A stretch of DNA of 64,000 nucleotides, from contig NZ_JBAJNO010000009.1 in assembly GCF_036880985.1 (NCBI RefSeq), positions 1,364,001 through 1,428,000 on the forward strand, in the 5' to 3' direction. This DNA comes from Limibacter armeniacum (GTDB taxonomy: Bacteria; Bacteroidota; Bacteroidia; Cytophagales; Flammeovirgaceae). The notes beneath the pieces were generated by a model. The model was not told the DNA's origin. It saw only the letters and a program-made list of their open reading frames with translations, and made no database searches. Positions 24,609-33,326 of this stretch are shown in pieces. The translations under genes and the position numbers were made by a program. Every line of letters begins with the position of its first letter. Position 1 is the stretch's first letter.

Positions 24609-25439
24609 ATGTTTGAGAAAATTATACAGAGATTGGCATCCACGAATGACTATTCAGAAGACCTGATTCTAAAAGTTGAGGACATTTGTAATTATTGGTC
24701 AAGCATTAGTGATTCAACCTCTTCAAAGCTTAAAGAGATAGTAGAGAAATATCAATACGAAAATCTTAAAAATATTAGAAGAGATGACTCACAAACTACT
24801 CATTTAGAATTCTGGAAGGATATTGGAATATTTTCTCTTTCACCAGCTTTAGAAGACCATGATATAGATGATGACTTCATGCTGTTTATTGAAGATTTTC
24901 ACGGTAAAATTAACTTCTCAAATGTCAATGAAATTGAAGATGAAGAATTAGACATCTATTACGAGCTATTGGATAGACTCTTCTACACTTGGATTTCATT
25001 TCTATGGCAAGAATGTGACGGAAGCAGATCAGGAATTCCCACTTGCACAGTTGAGAATAATAGTATAAGAATGTTCTACTTCAATGATTTCTTATTTGAC
25101 AACATCTCCTCTTTCCACAACGAATGGTTTGACAAACGAATTGATGGAACTGCATTTAATAGAAAGTTAGCCCCCGAAGAAATTTTTGCACGAACCAATA
25201 GAAATATCAAACGTGCAAATAAAACTATCAATTGGATATTTGAACGAGATCATGAACATATAGAACTCACTATTAATAATAATGTCACAAGCATCAAAAA
25301 TTCTGATCAAAGTGAAGAGGAAGTATTGCATGAACCGAATACAAATTATGATAATAGTCATGAAGTAGCGGCTAAATATTTTATCGAGCGAAGCAACGAA
25401 CTGATTAATGATAATTGGAAACTAAAGGAAAAAAAGTAG
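24609..25439 (+). CDS. Hypothetical cassette protein
   Basis: 276 residues from ATG 24609 (MFEKIIQRLASTND); the frame extends to a TTG at 24582 inside the attC-like site, which is less likely. It is acidic and helical with an aromatic core (LDRLFYTWISFLWQECDGSR). Recognised family: none. No signal peptide or membrane segment. Its stop codon overlaps the first base pairs of attC-like site 8. Confidence 0.6.
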   Translation: MFEKIIQRLASTNDYSEDLILKVEDICNYWSSISDSTSSKLKEIVEKYQYENLKNIRRDDSQTTHLEFWKDIGIFSLSPALEDHDIDDDFMLFIEDFHGKINFSNVNEIEDEELDIYYELLDRLFYTWISFLWQECDGSRSGIPTCTVENNSIRMFYFNDFLFDNISSFHNEWFDKRIDGTAFNRKLAPEEIFARTNRNIKRANKTINWIFERDHEHIELTINNNVTSIKNSDQSEEEVLHEPNTNYDNSHEVAAKYFIERSNELINDNWKLKEKK

Positions 25440-25589
25440 GTAACACGCTGTATATTTCATGGCTGGTTAGTAGTTTTCGAGGCTTTGGTTCTTCGTGGAA
25501 ATCCCGTCAATCTGCAAGATTGACTACGTGGTAAATCGAAATTTTACTACCTTGAATTCAGCCACGAAAACATACAGTAAACGTTGTAC
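25438..25589 (+). repeat. attC-like site 8
   Basis: AGGTAAC at the gene stop and GTTGTAC (25583-25589) bound a 152-bp palindrome: arms CTGTATATTTCATGGCTG and CAGCCACGAAAACATACAG. The centre holds GTCAATCTGCAAGATTGAC. Confidence 0.6.
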
Positions 25590-25608
25590 GACATAACTCC
25601 CCAAAAAA

Positions 25609-25755
25609 ATGGCAACAAAAAAGAAAGGACAATTAACGGTAGTAACTGAGTGGACTAAGCACCTTCGTAAGGACTACAAGCGCATCTTCTGGAAATCAGA
25701 ACGACAAGTTGAAAAATCGGAAATCAACAAAGAAATTCAATCTAGAGACTCGTGA
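25609..25755 (+). CDS. 48-residue basic cassette protein
   Basis: ATG 25609 lies 19 bp after attC-like site 8. The product starts MATKKKGQLTVVTEWTKHLR and continues with a highly basic, Trp-containing helix (KDYKRIFWKSERQ) and an acidic-basic tail. No homology I can name; a similar short KKKGQLTV-type protein pattern feels familiar from other Bacteroidota but I cannot confirm it. Its position in a cassette slot supports it as a real small gene. It may bind nucleic acid, judging by charge only. Confidence 0.55.
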   Translation: MATKKKGQLTVVTEWTKHLRKDYKRIFWKSERQVEKSEINKEIQSRDS

Positions 25756-25852
25756 AGATTCACTGAATAAAGGGAGTACTTGATATAACTAGCTAACGAC
25801 CTAACTTCTGCAATAAAGAAATACCCAAATTAAAAATAGAGCCCACTTATCA

Positions 25853-26257
25853 ATGAATGAACAGCCCAAAAAACACCTTACAGAGAAAGAAAAAGAAATT
25901 AGTAACAACATTCGATCAAGTACAATGGAACTTCTGCTGCTCTACAGCAGTGCTGAACAACAAAGAGAGTACGCAAACCAAGTTGGAGATCAAACTGCTA
26001 TTACTGAAATGGTTTGCATGTGGTTTGATGATCTTTATGATATTAACTCTGTAATATTTCGTTATGCATTTGCTCATTTCGAACTTTTGAAACTTGAGGA
26101 CTTTAACAAATTCTTTGATGAGGTCGATGAGCTAATCCCTGAAGACAGCATAGATGAGCTACTAGACGATTCTAATTGGAAAATACTGATGGAGAAAGCC
26201 TCTGTCCTACATCTTGAATTAACAAAGTGGAACAAAGGAACTCCACACAAGAAATAA
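25853..26257 (+). CDS. Hypothetical cassette protein
   Basis: 134 residues, acidic, almost all helical (KEISNNIRSSTMELLLLYSS, FNKFFDEVDELIPEDSIDEL). I do not recognise it. There is no signal peptide. It lies between the 48-residue gene (97 bp upstream, with no clear attC between them) and a degenerate palindrome at 26262. Confidence 0.6.
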   Translation: MNEQPKKHLTEKEKEISNNIRSSTMELLLLYSSAEQQREYANQVGDQTAITEMVCMWFDDLYDINSVIFRYAFAHFELLKLEDFNKFFDEVDELIPEDSIDELLDDSNWKILMEKASVLHLELTKWNKGTPHKK

Positions 26258-26261
26258 TATA

Positions 26262-26334
26262 GCACATACCTCTACTGAGATACATGAACCTGAAGTGCAA
26301 AACCGATAATTTAAAAATCCCAGAGGCACGTGCC
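26262..26334 (+). repeat. attC-like palindrome 9, degenerate
   Basis: GCACATACCTCT pairs with AGAGGCACGTGCC across about 48 nt. No proper GTTRRRY box follows, so it is either a decayed attC or a plain hairpin. Confidence 0.35.
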
Positions 26335-26414
26335 ATATCTGGCCATTTATCACCATAGTTTAGGACAGAGTAGATACGAATTATTAAGACTTAAATAAGG
26401 ACAAGACAATCAAG

Positions 26415-26696
26415 TTGACGGTGAAATACTTTGCCGATAAATTTGGGACTGACAAATTCAAAATTAAAGACCATTGGGACGCTGACTTACATTCAATCGG
26501 ACTGACGGACTTTTCAGAAAAAAATTTAATCTACTTCTCAAGCTACGGTAAGACTGACAATGTTTTTTACGTTGCGCTGGAGAATCCACCTCAAGACAAC
26601 AATGGTCATCCTTATACGCCTGCAGGTGACTTTGACCAAGTTGACTTAAAAGGTCTTGAAGATCTTTTTATTAGACATTTGAGAATAAAAACTTAG
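26415..26696 (+). CDS. Small hypothetical protein with non-ATG start
   Basis: 93 residues from TTG 26415 (GTG 26421 is also possible); no in-frame ATG exists between the upstream stop at 26385 and the conserved-looking part. It reads KDHWDADLHSIGLTDFSEKN, LIYFSSYGK, YVALENPPQDNN, YTPAGDFDQVDLKGLEDLF. This looks like a small conserved soluble family whose name I do not know. The missing ATG may mean the N terminus was lost in recombination. Confidence 0.55.
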   Translation: MTVKYFADKFGTDKFKIKDHWDADLHSIGLTDFSEKNLIYFSSYGKTDNVFYVALENPPQDNNGHPYTPAGDFDQVDLKGLEDLFIRHLRIKT

Positions 26697-26791
26697 GATA
26701 TGCAACAAGATATATAAATCATACCGACACGTTTTATAGACAACCGTCAAACTCAACAACATTCTACTTTCAAAATATAAAACACCTACAT

Positions 26792-27565
26792 ATGAGTAAT
26801 TTAGTTTTTGAGAAATATGCAGAAAAAATCAAATCACTCGAAAAAGATTATATAAAAGTTGATGCAGAAACTGTAAGTAAATCTCCTTTAGAAGACCCAC
26901 TAGAAATAAAAGAGAACAAATTTGGCGGGCTACCATTTTTCCCAATTGAAAAAGAATACCCTTATGATAGCAAAGGAAATCCAATGTTATTAATAGCCCA
27001 ATTGAACTTATTGGAAATTCCAAATCTTAAAAATTTCCCAGATGACGGTATCATTCAGGTTTTCTCATCTGTAGAAGAGTATGGTGAGTATAAAGTAATA
27101 TTTCACGATGACGAAGAGGTATTCTACGAATCAATAACCGATTTCTCATTCCTTGATAAGTTAAAAAAATTAAAATATTTCAACTACTTCTTCATTAGAG
27201 GTGTACATCAATTATCATTCTCTATAACTAAAGACAAGGGTAACTTCACAGATTCAACATTCATCAATTTATTTAATAGTTATTCATATAAAGAGCTTAA
27301 GGAAGAGTTAGATAAAATAGACTGGGAGACCAAAGACCAATACTTTAACACAAAAGGCAACAAAATCGGAGGTTATAGTAACTTTATACAAGAAGATCCA
27401 AGAAGTTATAAAGATCACATTTCAAATTACATTCAATTTCTTCAAATAGAATCATCAGAGAAAATCATGTTTGGAGATTGTGGTATTTTCAGAATCTTAA
27501 TCAATAAGAATGACTTATACGACATTGACTTCTCTAATTCTGTAATAGAATATGATTGTTATTAG
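26792..27565 (+). CDS. YwqG-like DUF1963 protein
   Basis: 257 residues with the layout of the DUF1963/YwqG family: NKFGGLPFFPIEKEYPYDSK, GNPMLLIAQLNLLEIP, FPDDGIIQVFSS near the start; KIGGYSNFIQEDPR, YIQFLQIESSE, IMFGDCGIFRILINKNDLYD and VIEYDCY at the end. The Gly-Gly-x-P and MxGDCG motifs are conserved. Its function is unknown. It may be the last gene of the cassette-like array or the first outside it; no attC-like site follows. Confidence 0.85.
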   Translation: MSNLVFEKYAEKIKSLEKDYIKVDAETVSKSPLEDPLEIKENKFGGLPFFPIEKEYPYDSKGNPMLLIAQLNLLEIPNLKNFPDDGIIQVFSSVEEYGEYKVIFHDDEEVFYESITDFSFLDKLKKLKYFNYFFIRGVHQLSFSITKDKGNFTDSTFINLFNSYSYKELKEELDKIDWETKDQYFNTKGNKIGGYSNFIQEDPRSYKDHISNYIQFLQIESSEKIMFGDCGIFRILINKNDLYDIDFSNSVIEYDCY

Positions 27566-28278
27566 CTTTAGTCACAGCACCTTGTGCCAGTGGGTAGCTT
27601 TTTACTTTTAAGCAATTATTCAATTGGAATAGAGATTTCCTACTCTAATTCTTTCTCATATTATGAGGTACTAAATGATGTTATCCTGTTCAACCCTTTC
27701 AGGGTTATGATATATTGATTGCTGTAAAATCCAGATTGTCATCTGGAGCTAATATGGTTTCTTTCCTTTGGAAACGGTGTTTGCTGTATGAAAAAATAAT
27801 CCCGAAGGGATTGAACAATAGTAGCCTTCGGCGTAAGCCTGAGATATAAGTAAATTACATTTATCCAACCCCAAAGGAGTTGAACCTATAAACCATCGAT
27901 GAGTTTAAAACTTCCGATTTCAATTATACCTCTGCTTAATAGGTAGCTAGAGCATATGCTTAATACAAAAAAGAACTATTCAATTAGCTATCATACTTAG
28001 AGCTTTAGTTGGATATGTATTTCCTCCACCAAAAAAAATAAAATAACAACTTCTGAATCGAGTTAAGTTGTATCGCGAGTGATAGTACTACACAACTCGA
28101 ACACTATACCTATTATCCCCTATTAGAGCAAAGGTACTGTTAGCAACTACCCAGTTGCTATCCTTCCTTATTTCTTACGTATGTAATTTCCTACTTTTCT
28201 GCCCACAGCAAGTCCCCTTCTACCTCCCTATCTTAGGATTATAGTTTCTTTATTAATCATTTAACCTATTTATCAACT
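27566..28278. other. Intergenic region holding class 1 repeat copy A
   Basis: 713 bp without a gene. 27608-27939 is a class 1 hairpin repeat. After it comes AT-rich DNA with a small palindrome (CGAGTTAAGTTGTATCGCGAG near 28060) and then the leader of the next gene. No promoter could be assigned with confidence. Confidence 0.6.
27608..27939 (+). repeat. Class 1 dispersed hairpin repeat, copy A
   Basis: 332 bp, nearly identical to 44029-44358 and, in reverse, 51321-51652. Ends are TTAAGCA and TGCTTAA. Inside are six or seven short hairpins with conserved stems: TAGAG/CTCTA, CCCTTTCAGGG, CCAGATTGTCATCTGG, TTTCCTTTGGAAA, ATCCCGAAGGGAT, and AGGAGTT. Differences between copies fall mostly in loops. 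Confidence 0.8.
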
Positions 28279-28779
28279 ATGGAAATCTATAAGACCAGCT
28301 TTCCAAATGAGGAGTTTCCTCAGCGCTTCCCCGATGCAGAAGCAGTCGTAGAGGGCTTAAATGCCCTGTCCATCCTTTACCACGACAATCAGGACAAGGA
28401 GTCCTCTTTTGAGAAGTCACGTATCAGTCGCTCTTATTCTGCTGAAAAAGATGCGGAAGAGCTGAGTTTAATCCAACGTCAGCTGCCTAGTGCACAGTCT
28501 GCCCTTACCCAAGCAGAAACAGACGGTGACCCTGAGATTATTGCCCTTCGTCAGAAAGAATTACGAACCCTGACAGACCGTATCGATGTGTTGGAAGAAA
28601 AGCTTACCAAAGCAGGTATCAGACAACAGTTACTCAACGAGCTGACGGCGGCAGGCGCCAGTGCCTTGGCTGATAGCGCAGAAGAAAGAGGCTATGCAGT
28701 GCTTGATTGGCTAGAAGCTGGTGGCACAGGTATTCAGGGTACTTTCAAGTTTCTGAAGCGCACCGTAACCGCCAACTGA
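28279..28779 (+). CDS. Hypothetical coiled-coil protein
   Basis: 166 residues, no signal peptide. The N terminus (MEIYKTSFPNEEFPQRFPDA) precedes a long heptad-like region, about 45-120 (AEELSLIQRQLPSAQSALTQ, LRTLTDRIDVLEEKL), followed by an Ala/Gly-rich tail with GTFKFLKRTVTAN. I do not know the family. The gene at 49905-50408 is of similar size and layout (short head, coiled coil, beta-like tail) though not obviously similar in sequence. GC content is higher than in the cassette region, so it looks like a resident gene. Confidence 0.65.
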   Translation: MEIYKTSFPNEEFPQRFPDAEAVVEGLNALSILYHDNQDKESSFEKSRISRSYSAEKDAEELSLIQRQLPSAQSALTQAETDGDPEIIALRQKELRTLTDRIDVLEEKLTKAGIRQQLLNELTAAGASALADSAEERGYAVLDWLEAGGTGIQGTFKFLKRTVTAN

Positions 28780-28888
28780 TCTTTTATATTCTTGGCTTCG
28801 GCTTCGCTCAGCCACCTCTTTTTTGGTTCCTGAGTGGAGTCGAAGGACTATATTTTAGTTTTTAACTCATGAGGATTTCTAAAAATAG

Positions 28889-28925
28889 AATCCCCCATCA
28901 GCACTCGCTAATGGGGGATTTTTCA
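28889..28925 (+). terminator. Terminator hairpin, identical to one at 30904
   Basis: AATCCCCCAT and ATGGGGGATT pair around a 12-nt loop and are followed by TTTTT. The 32-bp hairpin recurs without change at 30904-30935. Confidence 0.8.
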
Positions 28926-29034
28926 TATCAAACTTTTATCTCTACAGTCTAATATCTACTATCTTACGTCCTCAACAGGCTATATAGCCAAGCATTAGGC
29001 ATAATTGCTACAAATCCAAAGCCCATAAATCCGG

Positions 29035-29580
29035 ATGAACATAAAAATTCTTTTTGCGCTTCTCAGAAACCTAGGAGTAAAAAACTTTAAAAAAGGAGAA
29101 ATAATCCTAAATGAAGGCGACTCCAACAAGGTTGTTTTTTTCATCAGAAAAGGATTGGTGCGTAGTTATTTAATCAACGAGAAAGGAGAAGAAATCACCT
29201 TTCAGTTATTTCCCGAAAATCAAATTTTTGGTAACGTACACGCCATTTTGTTTAATGATTCTTCCAAATTCTTCTACGAAGCCTTTGAAAAAACCAAAGT
29301 GTATTACACCGACCTCCAATCATTTCAGGAATTGACCGCTTCCTATCCTGATGTTTTGGGCACCAACCGAGGAGGGGTTGGAAGACAAATCCTCAAACAA
29401 GCCTTTCAAAGGTTAGATTCCTTTGTTTTTTTATCTCCGGAAGAACGTTACCGGCAGTACATTAAGGATCATCCAAATATCATTAACCGCGTACCGGATA
29501 AATACATTGCCAATGTTTTGGGCATCACACCGGTTTCTTTAAGCAGAATCCGGAGCCGTATTGCAGGAAAAAGGAAGTAA
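29035..29580 (+). CDS. Crp/Fnr-family transcription regulator
   Basis: 181 residues. Residues 12-110 fold as a cyclic-nucleotide-binding-like beta roll (KKGEIILNEGDSNKVVFFIR, GLVRSYLINEKGEEITFQLF, FGNVHAILF). A C-terminal helix-turn-helix follows (DKYIANVLGITPVSLSRIRS). The key cAMP-binding Arg-Ser pair is not evident, so the ligand is unknown, as is usual for Bacteroidota members. It is upstream of a DUF2147 gene and a hydroxylase gene and may control them; the three lie between identical hairpins. Confidence 0.88.
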   Translation: MNIKILFALLRNLGVKNFKKGEIILNEGDSNKVVFFIRKGLVRSYLINEKGEEITFQLFPENQIFGNVHAILFNDSSKFFYEAFEKTKVYYTDLQSFQELTASYPDVLGTNRGGVGRQILKQAFQRLDSFVFLSPEERYRQYIKDHPNIINRVPDKYIANVLGITPVSLSRIRSRIAGKRK

Positions 29581-29662
29581 CCCTTCGACATTTATTATCT
29601 TTTGTTAATGACATTTTCTTAGCATCCTACTTTATTTTGTCCAAAAGATAATGTCGTCAGCA

Positions 29663-30016
29663 ATGAAGAATTTAGTTTTATTATTCGGTCTTTTATTCGC
29701 TTCTGTTGTTTCATATGCCCAAGCTTCTATCCTTGGAAAATGGGACACCGGAAAAGAAAACACCACGATTGAAATTAAATCCGTGGGTAGTGAATTTGAG
29801 GGAATCATTGCTTCCTCGGACAACAGCCAAGCCACGGCCGGAAAGCTGATAATCAAGCACGTTAAGCGAGGCGGTGAAATGTATAAAGGCAAAATATATA
29901 TCATCAAAAAAGACCGTTGGGTAGATGTGGTTTTAATCCCAAAGGATGGAATCTTAACAATAAACATTTCAGCAGGCTGGCAAAAGAAAACCTTGAATTG
30001 GAAAAAAATAAACTAA
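29663..30016 (+). CDS. DUF2147 exported protein
   Basis: 117 residues from ATG 29663, chosen over ATG 29651 because it gives a clean signal peptide (MKNLVLLFGLLFASVVSYAQ). The mature part follows DUF2147: SILGKWDTGKENTTIEI, FEGIIASSDNS, GEMYKGKIYIIKKDRWVDV and LNWKKI. It is a small beta-barrel-like periplasmic protein of unknown role. The next gene begins directly after its stop codon, so the pair is one transcript. Confidence 0.8.
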   Translation: MKNLVLLFGLLFASVVSYAQASILGKWDTGKENTTIEIKSVGSEFEGIIASSDNSQATAGKLIIKHVKRGGEMYKGKIYIIKKDRWVDVVLIPKDGILTINISAGWQKKTLNWKKIN

Positions 30017-30829
30017 ATGGAATCATCTTTAAAGGTTATGGACTCTATAAAATGGTATTTCTTCGGCATCATTTTAATTGCGGCAGTAATTGAAGTGATT
30101 TGGGCCAATCGGAAACATATTCAAGTATTTAACTACAATGAAAGCCTTGGGAACCTGGGTGTTTTTATTGGTAATCAATTGGCTCGTCCCCTCTCTTTGG
30201 CTTATAAGTATATGGTTTTGGGTTGGATAGAATCGTTTCATTTTTTTGATATACCTACTAATGTTTTCACTGTTATACTCACATTTTTTGTAACAGAATT
30301 TGGCTATTATTGGCACCACCGACTAAGTCACGAAGTGCCCCTACTTTGGACATTGCACCATACACACCATTCGGCCATGAAGATGAATTTAACTACTGCC
30401 CTGCGAATCAATTGGATGGGTAATTTTGTGAGTCCGCTATTTTACATTCCTTTTGTATTGGTTGGGTTTTCGTCAAAAATAATTATCACCTGTTTGGCTA
30501 TCGGCTTGTTTTTTCAATACTTCCTGCATACTGAAGCCATTAAAAAACTTGGCTTTTTAGAAGGTGTTTTTTTCAATACTCCTTCGGCTCATCGTGTGCA
30601 TCATGGATCGAATAAAAAGTATATCGATAAAAATTATGGCGCTATTCTCATTGTTTTCGATAGAATTTTCGGAACCTACCAACCTGAAGAAGAGAAAGTG
30701 GTTTACGGTGTTACCACCGGATTTTACAGCAACAATCCACTCAAAATAAACTTCTTACCTTTAATTGAATATTTTAAAGGAAATTGGAAAAGAGAAAAAA
30801 ACAGGATCAAAGATATTGACTCAAATTAA
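30017..30829 (+). CDS. Sterol desaturase / fatty acid hydroxylase family membrane protein
   Basis: 270 residues with membrane helices and the three His clusters of the superfamily: HHRLSHE, HHTHHSAMKMN and HRVHHGSNK. The last cluster and GTYQPEEE fit the lipid-hydroxylase branch. It should hydroxylate or desaturate a membrane lipid using a diiron centre. ATG follows the DUF2147 stop without a gap. It is only distantly like the other member at 9124-9843. Substrate unknown. Confidence 0.87.
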   Translation: MESSLKVMDSIKWYFFGIILIAAVIEVIWANRKHIQVFNYNESLGNLGVFIGNQLARPLSLAYKYMVLGWIESFHFFDIPTNVFTVILTFFVTEFGYYWHHRLSHEVPLLWTLHHTHHSAMKMNLTTALRINWMGNFVSPLFYIPFVLVGFSSKIIITCLAIGLFFQYFLHTEAIKKLGFLEGVFFNTPSAHRVHHGSNKKYIDKNYGAILIVFDRIFGTYQPEEEKVVYGVTTGFYSNNPLKINFLPLIEYFKGNWKREKNRIKDIDSN

Positions 30830-30903
30830 AATTGTACTTAACAGTTTATAATCGCAATAGTATACCGTGACCGTTAACTGATCCGATTAGTACCTAAAAT
30901 TAA

Positions 30904-30938
30904 AATCCCCCATCAGCACTCGCTAATGGGGGATTCTT
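30904..30938. terminator. Terminator hairpin, identical to one at 28889
   Basis: The same 32-bp hairpin (AATCCCCCAT ... ATGGGGGATT) as at 28889-28920. It sits between the hydroxylase gene (plus) and the DUF779 gene (minus) and can serve both. Confidence 0.75.
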
Positions 30939-30964
30939 ATGTCTAATGTCTCCAATCTACTATA

Positions 30965-31348
30965 TCAAGTCTCTTCCGCAGGTCTTACCTCTTCCAGGTT
31001 TTGGCTTTCCTCTTCGGTAAAGAGCCTTGAGTGAATAATAAACCGGACACCCATCGGGATTTCAAGGGAAAAGCTGGCACCCCTGCCCTCTGTTATTCCA
31101 ACGGTCAGGTGTGTATGTTTCCAGTATTCAAATTGGTCGCTTGACATATAGAAATCACAACCGTAGATATTGCCTATCCAAACGTCACTACTACCCAACT
31201 TGAATTCTCCTTTAGGGAAACACATGGGCGATGAACCATCGCAGCAACCGCCACTCTGGTGAAACATCAACTCCCCATGCTGGTCCCTTAGTTCTTCTAT
31301 TACTTCTGCCGCCTCTGGTGTCAGGGCGACCCGTGTTGCTTTTTCCAT
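30965..31348 (-). CDS. DUF779 protein
   Basis: 127 residues matching DUF779: RVALTPEAAEVIEELRDQHG, LMFHQSGGCCDGSSPMCFP, DVWIGNIYGCDFYMS and FSLEIPMGVRFIIHSRLFTE. The GCCDGSSPMC cysteine cluster is intact. DUF779 genes typically lie just downstream of aldehyde dehydrogenase genes, as here (66 bp gap, same strand), suggesting a helper role or shared regulation. The biochemical activity is not known. Confidence 0.88.
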   Translation of the reverse strand: MEKATRVALTPEAAEVIEELRDQHGELMFHQSGGCCDGSSPMCFPKGEFKLGSSDVWIGNIYGCDFYMSSDQFEYWKHTHLTVGITEGRGASFSLEIPMGVRFIIHSRLFTEEESQNLEEVRPAEET

Positions 31349-31414
31349 TTTTTAAAAAGAGACAAGAAGCTGGAGCCTAGAATCTAGATAAGTCTAGCTT
31401 CTTGTTTCTATCTT

Positions 31415-32935
31415 CTAATAAAAACCTAACTTATTCTTGTCGTAAGAGATCAGGATATTCTTGTTTCTGCGGTAGTGATCGAGCATCATCAGATGGTTCT
31501 CACGACCGAAGCCTGATTTCTTGTAACCGCCAAATGGCGCGTGTGCCGGATATGCATGGTAGTTGTTGACCCATACACGACCTGCCTCAATATTGCGGGC
31601 GATGTTATAAGCTTCGTGCATATCCCTTGTCCATAAGCCTGCACCTAATCCATACAGGGTGTCGTTGGCAATTTCCAATGCTTCCTCTTCTGTCTTAAAC
31701 GTAGTCACTGATACTACCGGACCGAAGATTTCTTCCTGGAATACCCGCATCTTGTTGTTGCCCTTGAAGATGGTTGGCTCTATGTAATAGCCTTTCTCCA
31801 ATCCGCTATTCATCTTGCAGGCATTGCCACCAGTCAGCACTTCTGCGCCTTCTTCCTTACCGATCTTCAGGTAAGACAGAATCTTTTCGTACTGGTCGTT
31901 GGAAGCCTGAGCACCAAGCATGGTCTCCTTATCGAGTGGATGACCAACCTTGATTTTCTTCACGCTTTCCACCACCTTTTGCATAAAGGCATCGGCAATG
32001 TCTTCATGTACCAGAATACGGGATGGGCAAGTACAAACCTCACCTTGGTTAAAGGCAAACATCACGGCGCCTTCAATACATTTTTGCAGGAACTCATCGT
32101 CCTTATCCATCACGTTTTTCATAAAGATGTTCGGTGACTTACCGCCCAACTCCATCGTTACCGGGTTCAGGTTTTCAGAAGCGTACTGCATAATCAGACG
32201 ACCTGTAGTGGTTTCACCCGTAAAGGCTACCTTGCCTACTCGCTTCGACTGTGCCAATGGCTTACCTGCTTCCGGTCCAAAACCTGTTACGATGTTCAGT
32301 ACACCGGCAGGCAATACATCCTTGATCAACTCCATCAGTACCATTATACTGGTTGGCGTCTGTTCTGCTGGTTTTACTATGGTACAGTTACCCGCAGCCA
32401 ATGCAGGCGCAATCTTCCATGTAGCCATCAGCAGTGGGAAGTTCCAAGGGATAATCTGTGCTACCACACCAATTGGCTCCTTGATGTTCATGGACACTGT
32501 ATTCGCATCCAGTTCAGATACAGACCCTTCCTCTGCCCTGATCACGCCCGCAAAGTAGCGGAAGTGGTCAATACAAAGCGGAATATCTGCATTGACTGTC
32601 TCACGGATTGGCTTACCGTTGTCTACAGTGTCCACCGCAGCCAGATACTCTAGATTCTCCTCCATGATGTCGGCGATTTTCAAGAGCATGTTGCTGCGTT
32701 CTGTTGCAGAAGTTTTCATCCAGTCTTTCTTCGCCTTGTGTGCTGCATCGAGTGCTTTTTCAATGTCTTCAGCAGTGGAACGAGCCATCTTAGCGATCAA
32801 CGAACCGTCAATTGGAGAAGTGTTTTCAAACCACTGTCCCTTTACCGGATCGACGAACTCACCGCCAATAAAGTTGCCGTAGCTTTCCTTGAATTTAGGA
32901 CGCTCCACCATCGTTTTTTTCATTGTTGATTCCAT
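31415..32935 (-). CDS. NAD-dependent aldehyde dehydrogenase
   Basis: 506 residues, full length for the family. Catalytic Cys is in [12 protein letters not shown], the general-base Glu in [10 protein letters not shown], and the cofactor site in [10 protein letters not shown]. Similarity is to the acetaldehyde dehydrogenases of the ExaC/AldB type, which usually travel with a DUF779 gene. It would oxidise acetaldehyde or other short aldehydes to acids in the cytoplasm. ATG 32935 or the Met five codons later (32923) are both plausible starts. A 391-bp leader with no gene separates it from aconitase. Confidence 0.92.
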   Translation of the reverse strand: MESTMKKTMVERPKFKESYGNFIGGEFVDPVKGQWFENTSPIDGSLIAKMARSTAEDIEKALDAAHKAKKDWMKTSATERSNMLLKIADIMEENLEYLAAVDTVDNGKPIRETVNADIPLCIDHFRYFAGVIRAEEGSVSELDANTVSMNIKEPIGVVAQIIPWNFPLLMATWKIAPALAAGNCTIVKPAEQTPTSIMVLMELIKDVLPAGVLNIVTGFGPEAGKPLAQSKRVGKVAFTGETTTGRLIMQYASENLNPVTMELGGKSPNIFMKNVMDKDDEFLQKCIEGAVMFAFNQGEVCTCPSRILVHEDIADAFMQKVVESVKKIKVGHPLDKETMLGAQASNDQYEKILSYLKIGKEEGAEVLTGGNACKMNSGLEKGYYIEPTIFKGNNKMRVFQEEIFGPVVSVTTFKTEEEALEIANDTLYGLGAGLWTRDMHEAYNIARNIEAGRVWVNNYHAYPAHAPFGGYKKSGFGRENHLMMLDHYRRNKNILISYDKNKLGFY

Positions 32936-33326
32936 GTGTGTTGCTTGGTTTAATTAAGTAAATACTTGAGTTAACTGAAGCGAAGAATGTATAAGGAATG
33001 GTCAGTATGTGATATCAATTGGGGAAAGTAGCTCTTTCATGCCTCTGAGATATGTAATATTCCCATCAGCCACATAACTTTCCTATTCCAATACAATTTT
33101 GGTTAATCGTTATAGTATAAACGTAATAATTACATTATAAAAATTCAAGATATATTGTATTATAAAAATATCTATATATCAATTTGATATAATGAAGTGG
33201 ATGCAACACCCTCCAATTGTCTATAAATTGTTATATGATATAACCTATAGAAATACCATACTGTATCTATAAAAGCAAAGCCTTGCAAATTGCTCCACAA
33301 GGCTTTGCTTCCTGATTAGACAGTAA
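32936..33326. other. Intergenic: leader of aldehyde dehydrogenase and aconitase terminator
   Basis: 391 bp with very AT-rich sequence (33100-33260) consistent with promoter DNA for the aldehyde dehydrogenase. The aconitase terminator hairpin lies at 33273-33310. No small gene is evident. Confidence 0.55.
33273..33310 (-). terminator. Terminator of the aconitase gene
   Basis: AAGCAAAGCCTTG (33273) and CAAGGCTTTGCTT (33298) form a perfect 13-bp stem with a T-rich run on the minus strand, 17 bp after the aconitase stop. Confidence 0.85.

Larger units (their letters stand above)
15926..26340 (+). other. Putative integron gene-cassette array without an integrase in the window
   Basis: All genes in this 10.4-kb block lie on the + strand, most are short and AT-rich, and they share no function. 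Between them are imperfect palindromes with a 5' box near RYYYAAC and a 3' box near GTTRRRY. The 3' box falls shortly before the next start codon: 15926 (ATG 15943), 20935 (ATG 20938), 21713 (ATG 21747), 22529 (ATG 22557), 23136 (ATG 23158), 24587 (ATG 24609) and 25583 (ATG 25609). This is the layout of integron cassettes. With no integrase seen it would be a cluster of attC sites lacking integrase, or the distal part of a longer integron. The box matches are imperfect, so this remains an inference. Confidence 0.65.

Noticed and set aside
27608-27939. CRISPR array
   Set aside because: The repeated units are short hairpins of differing sequence, not identical direct repeats with equal spacers, and no cas genes are present.
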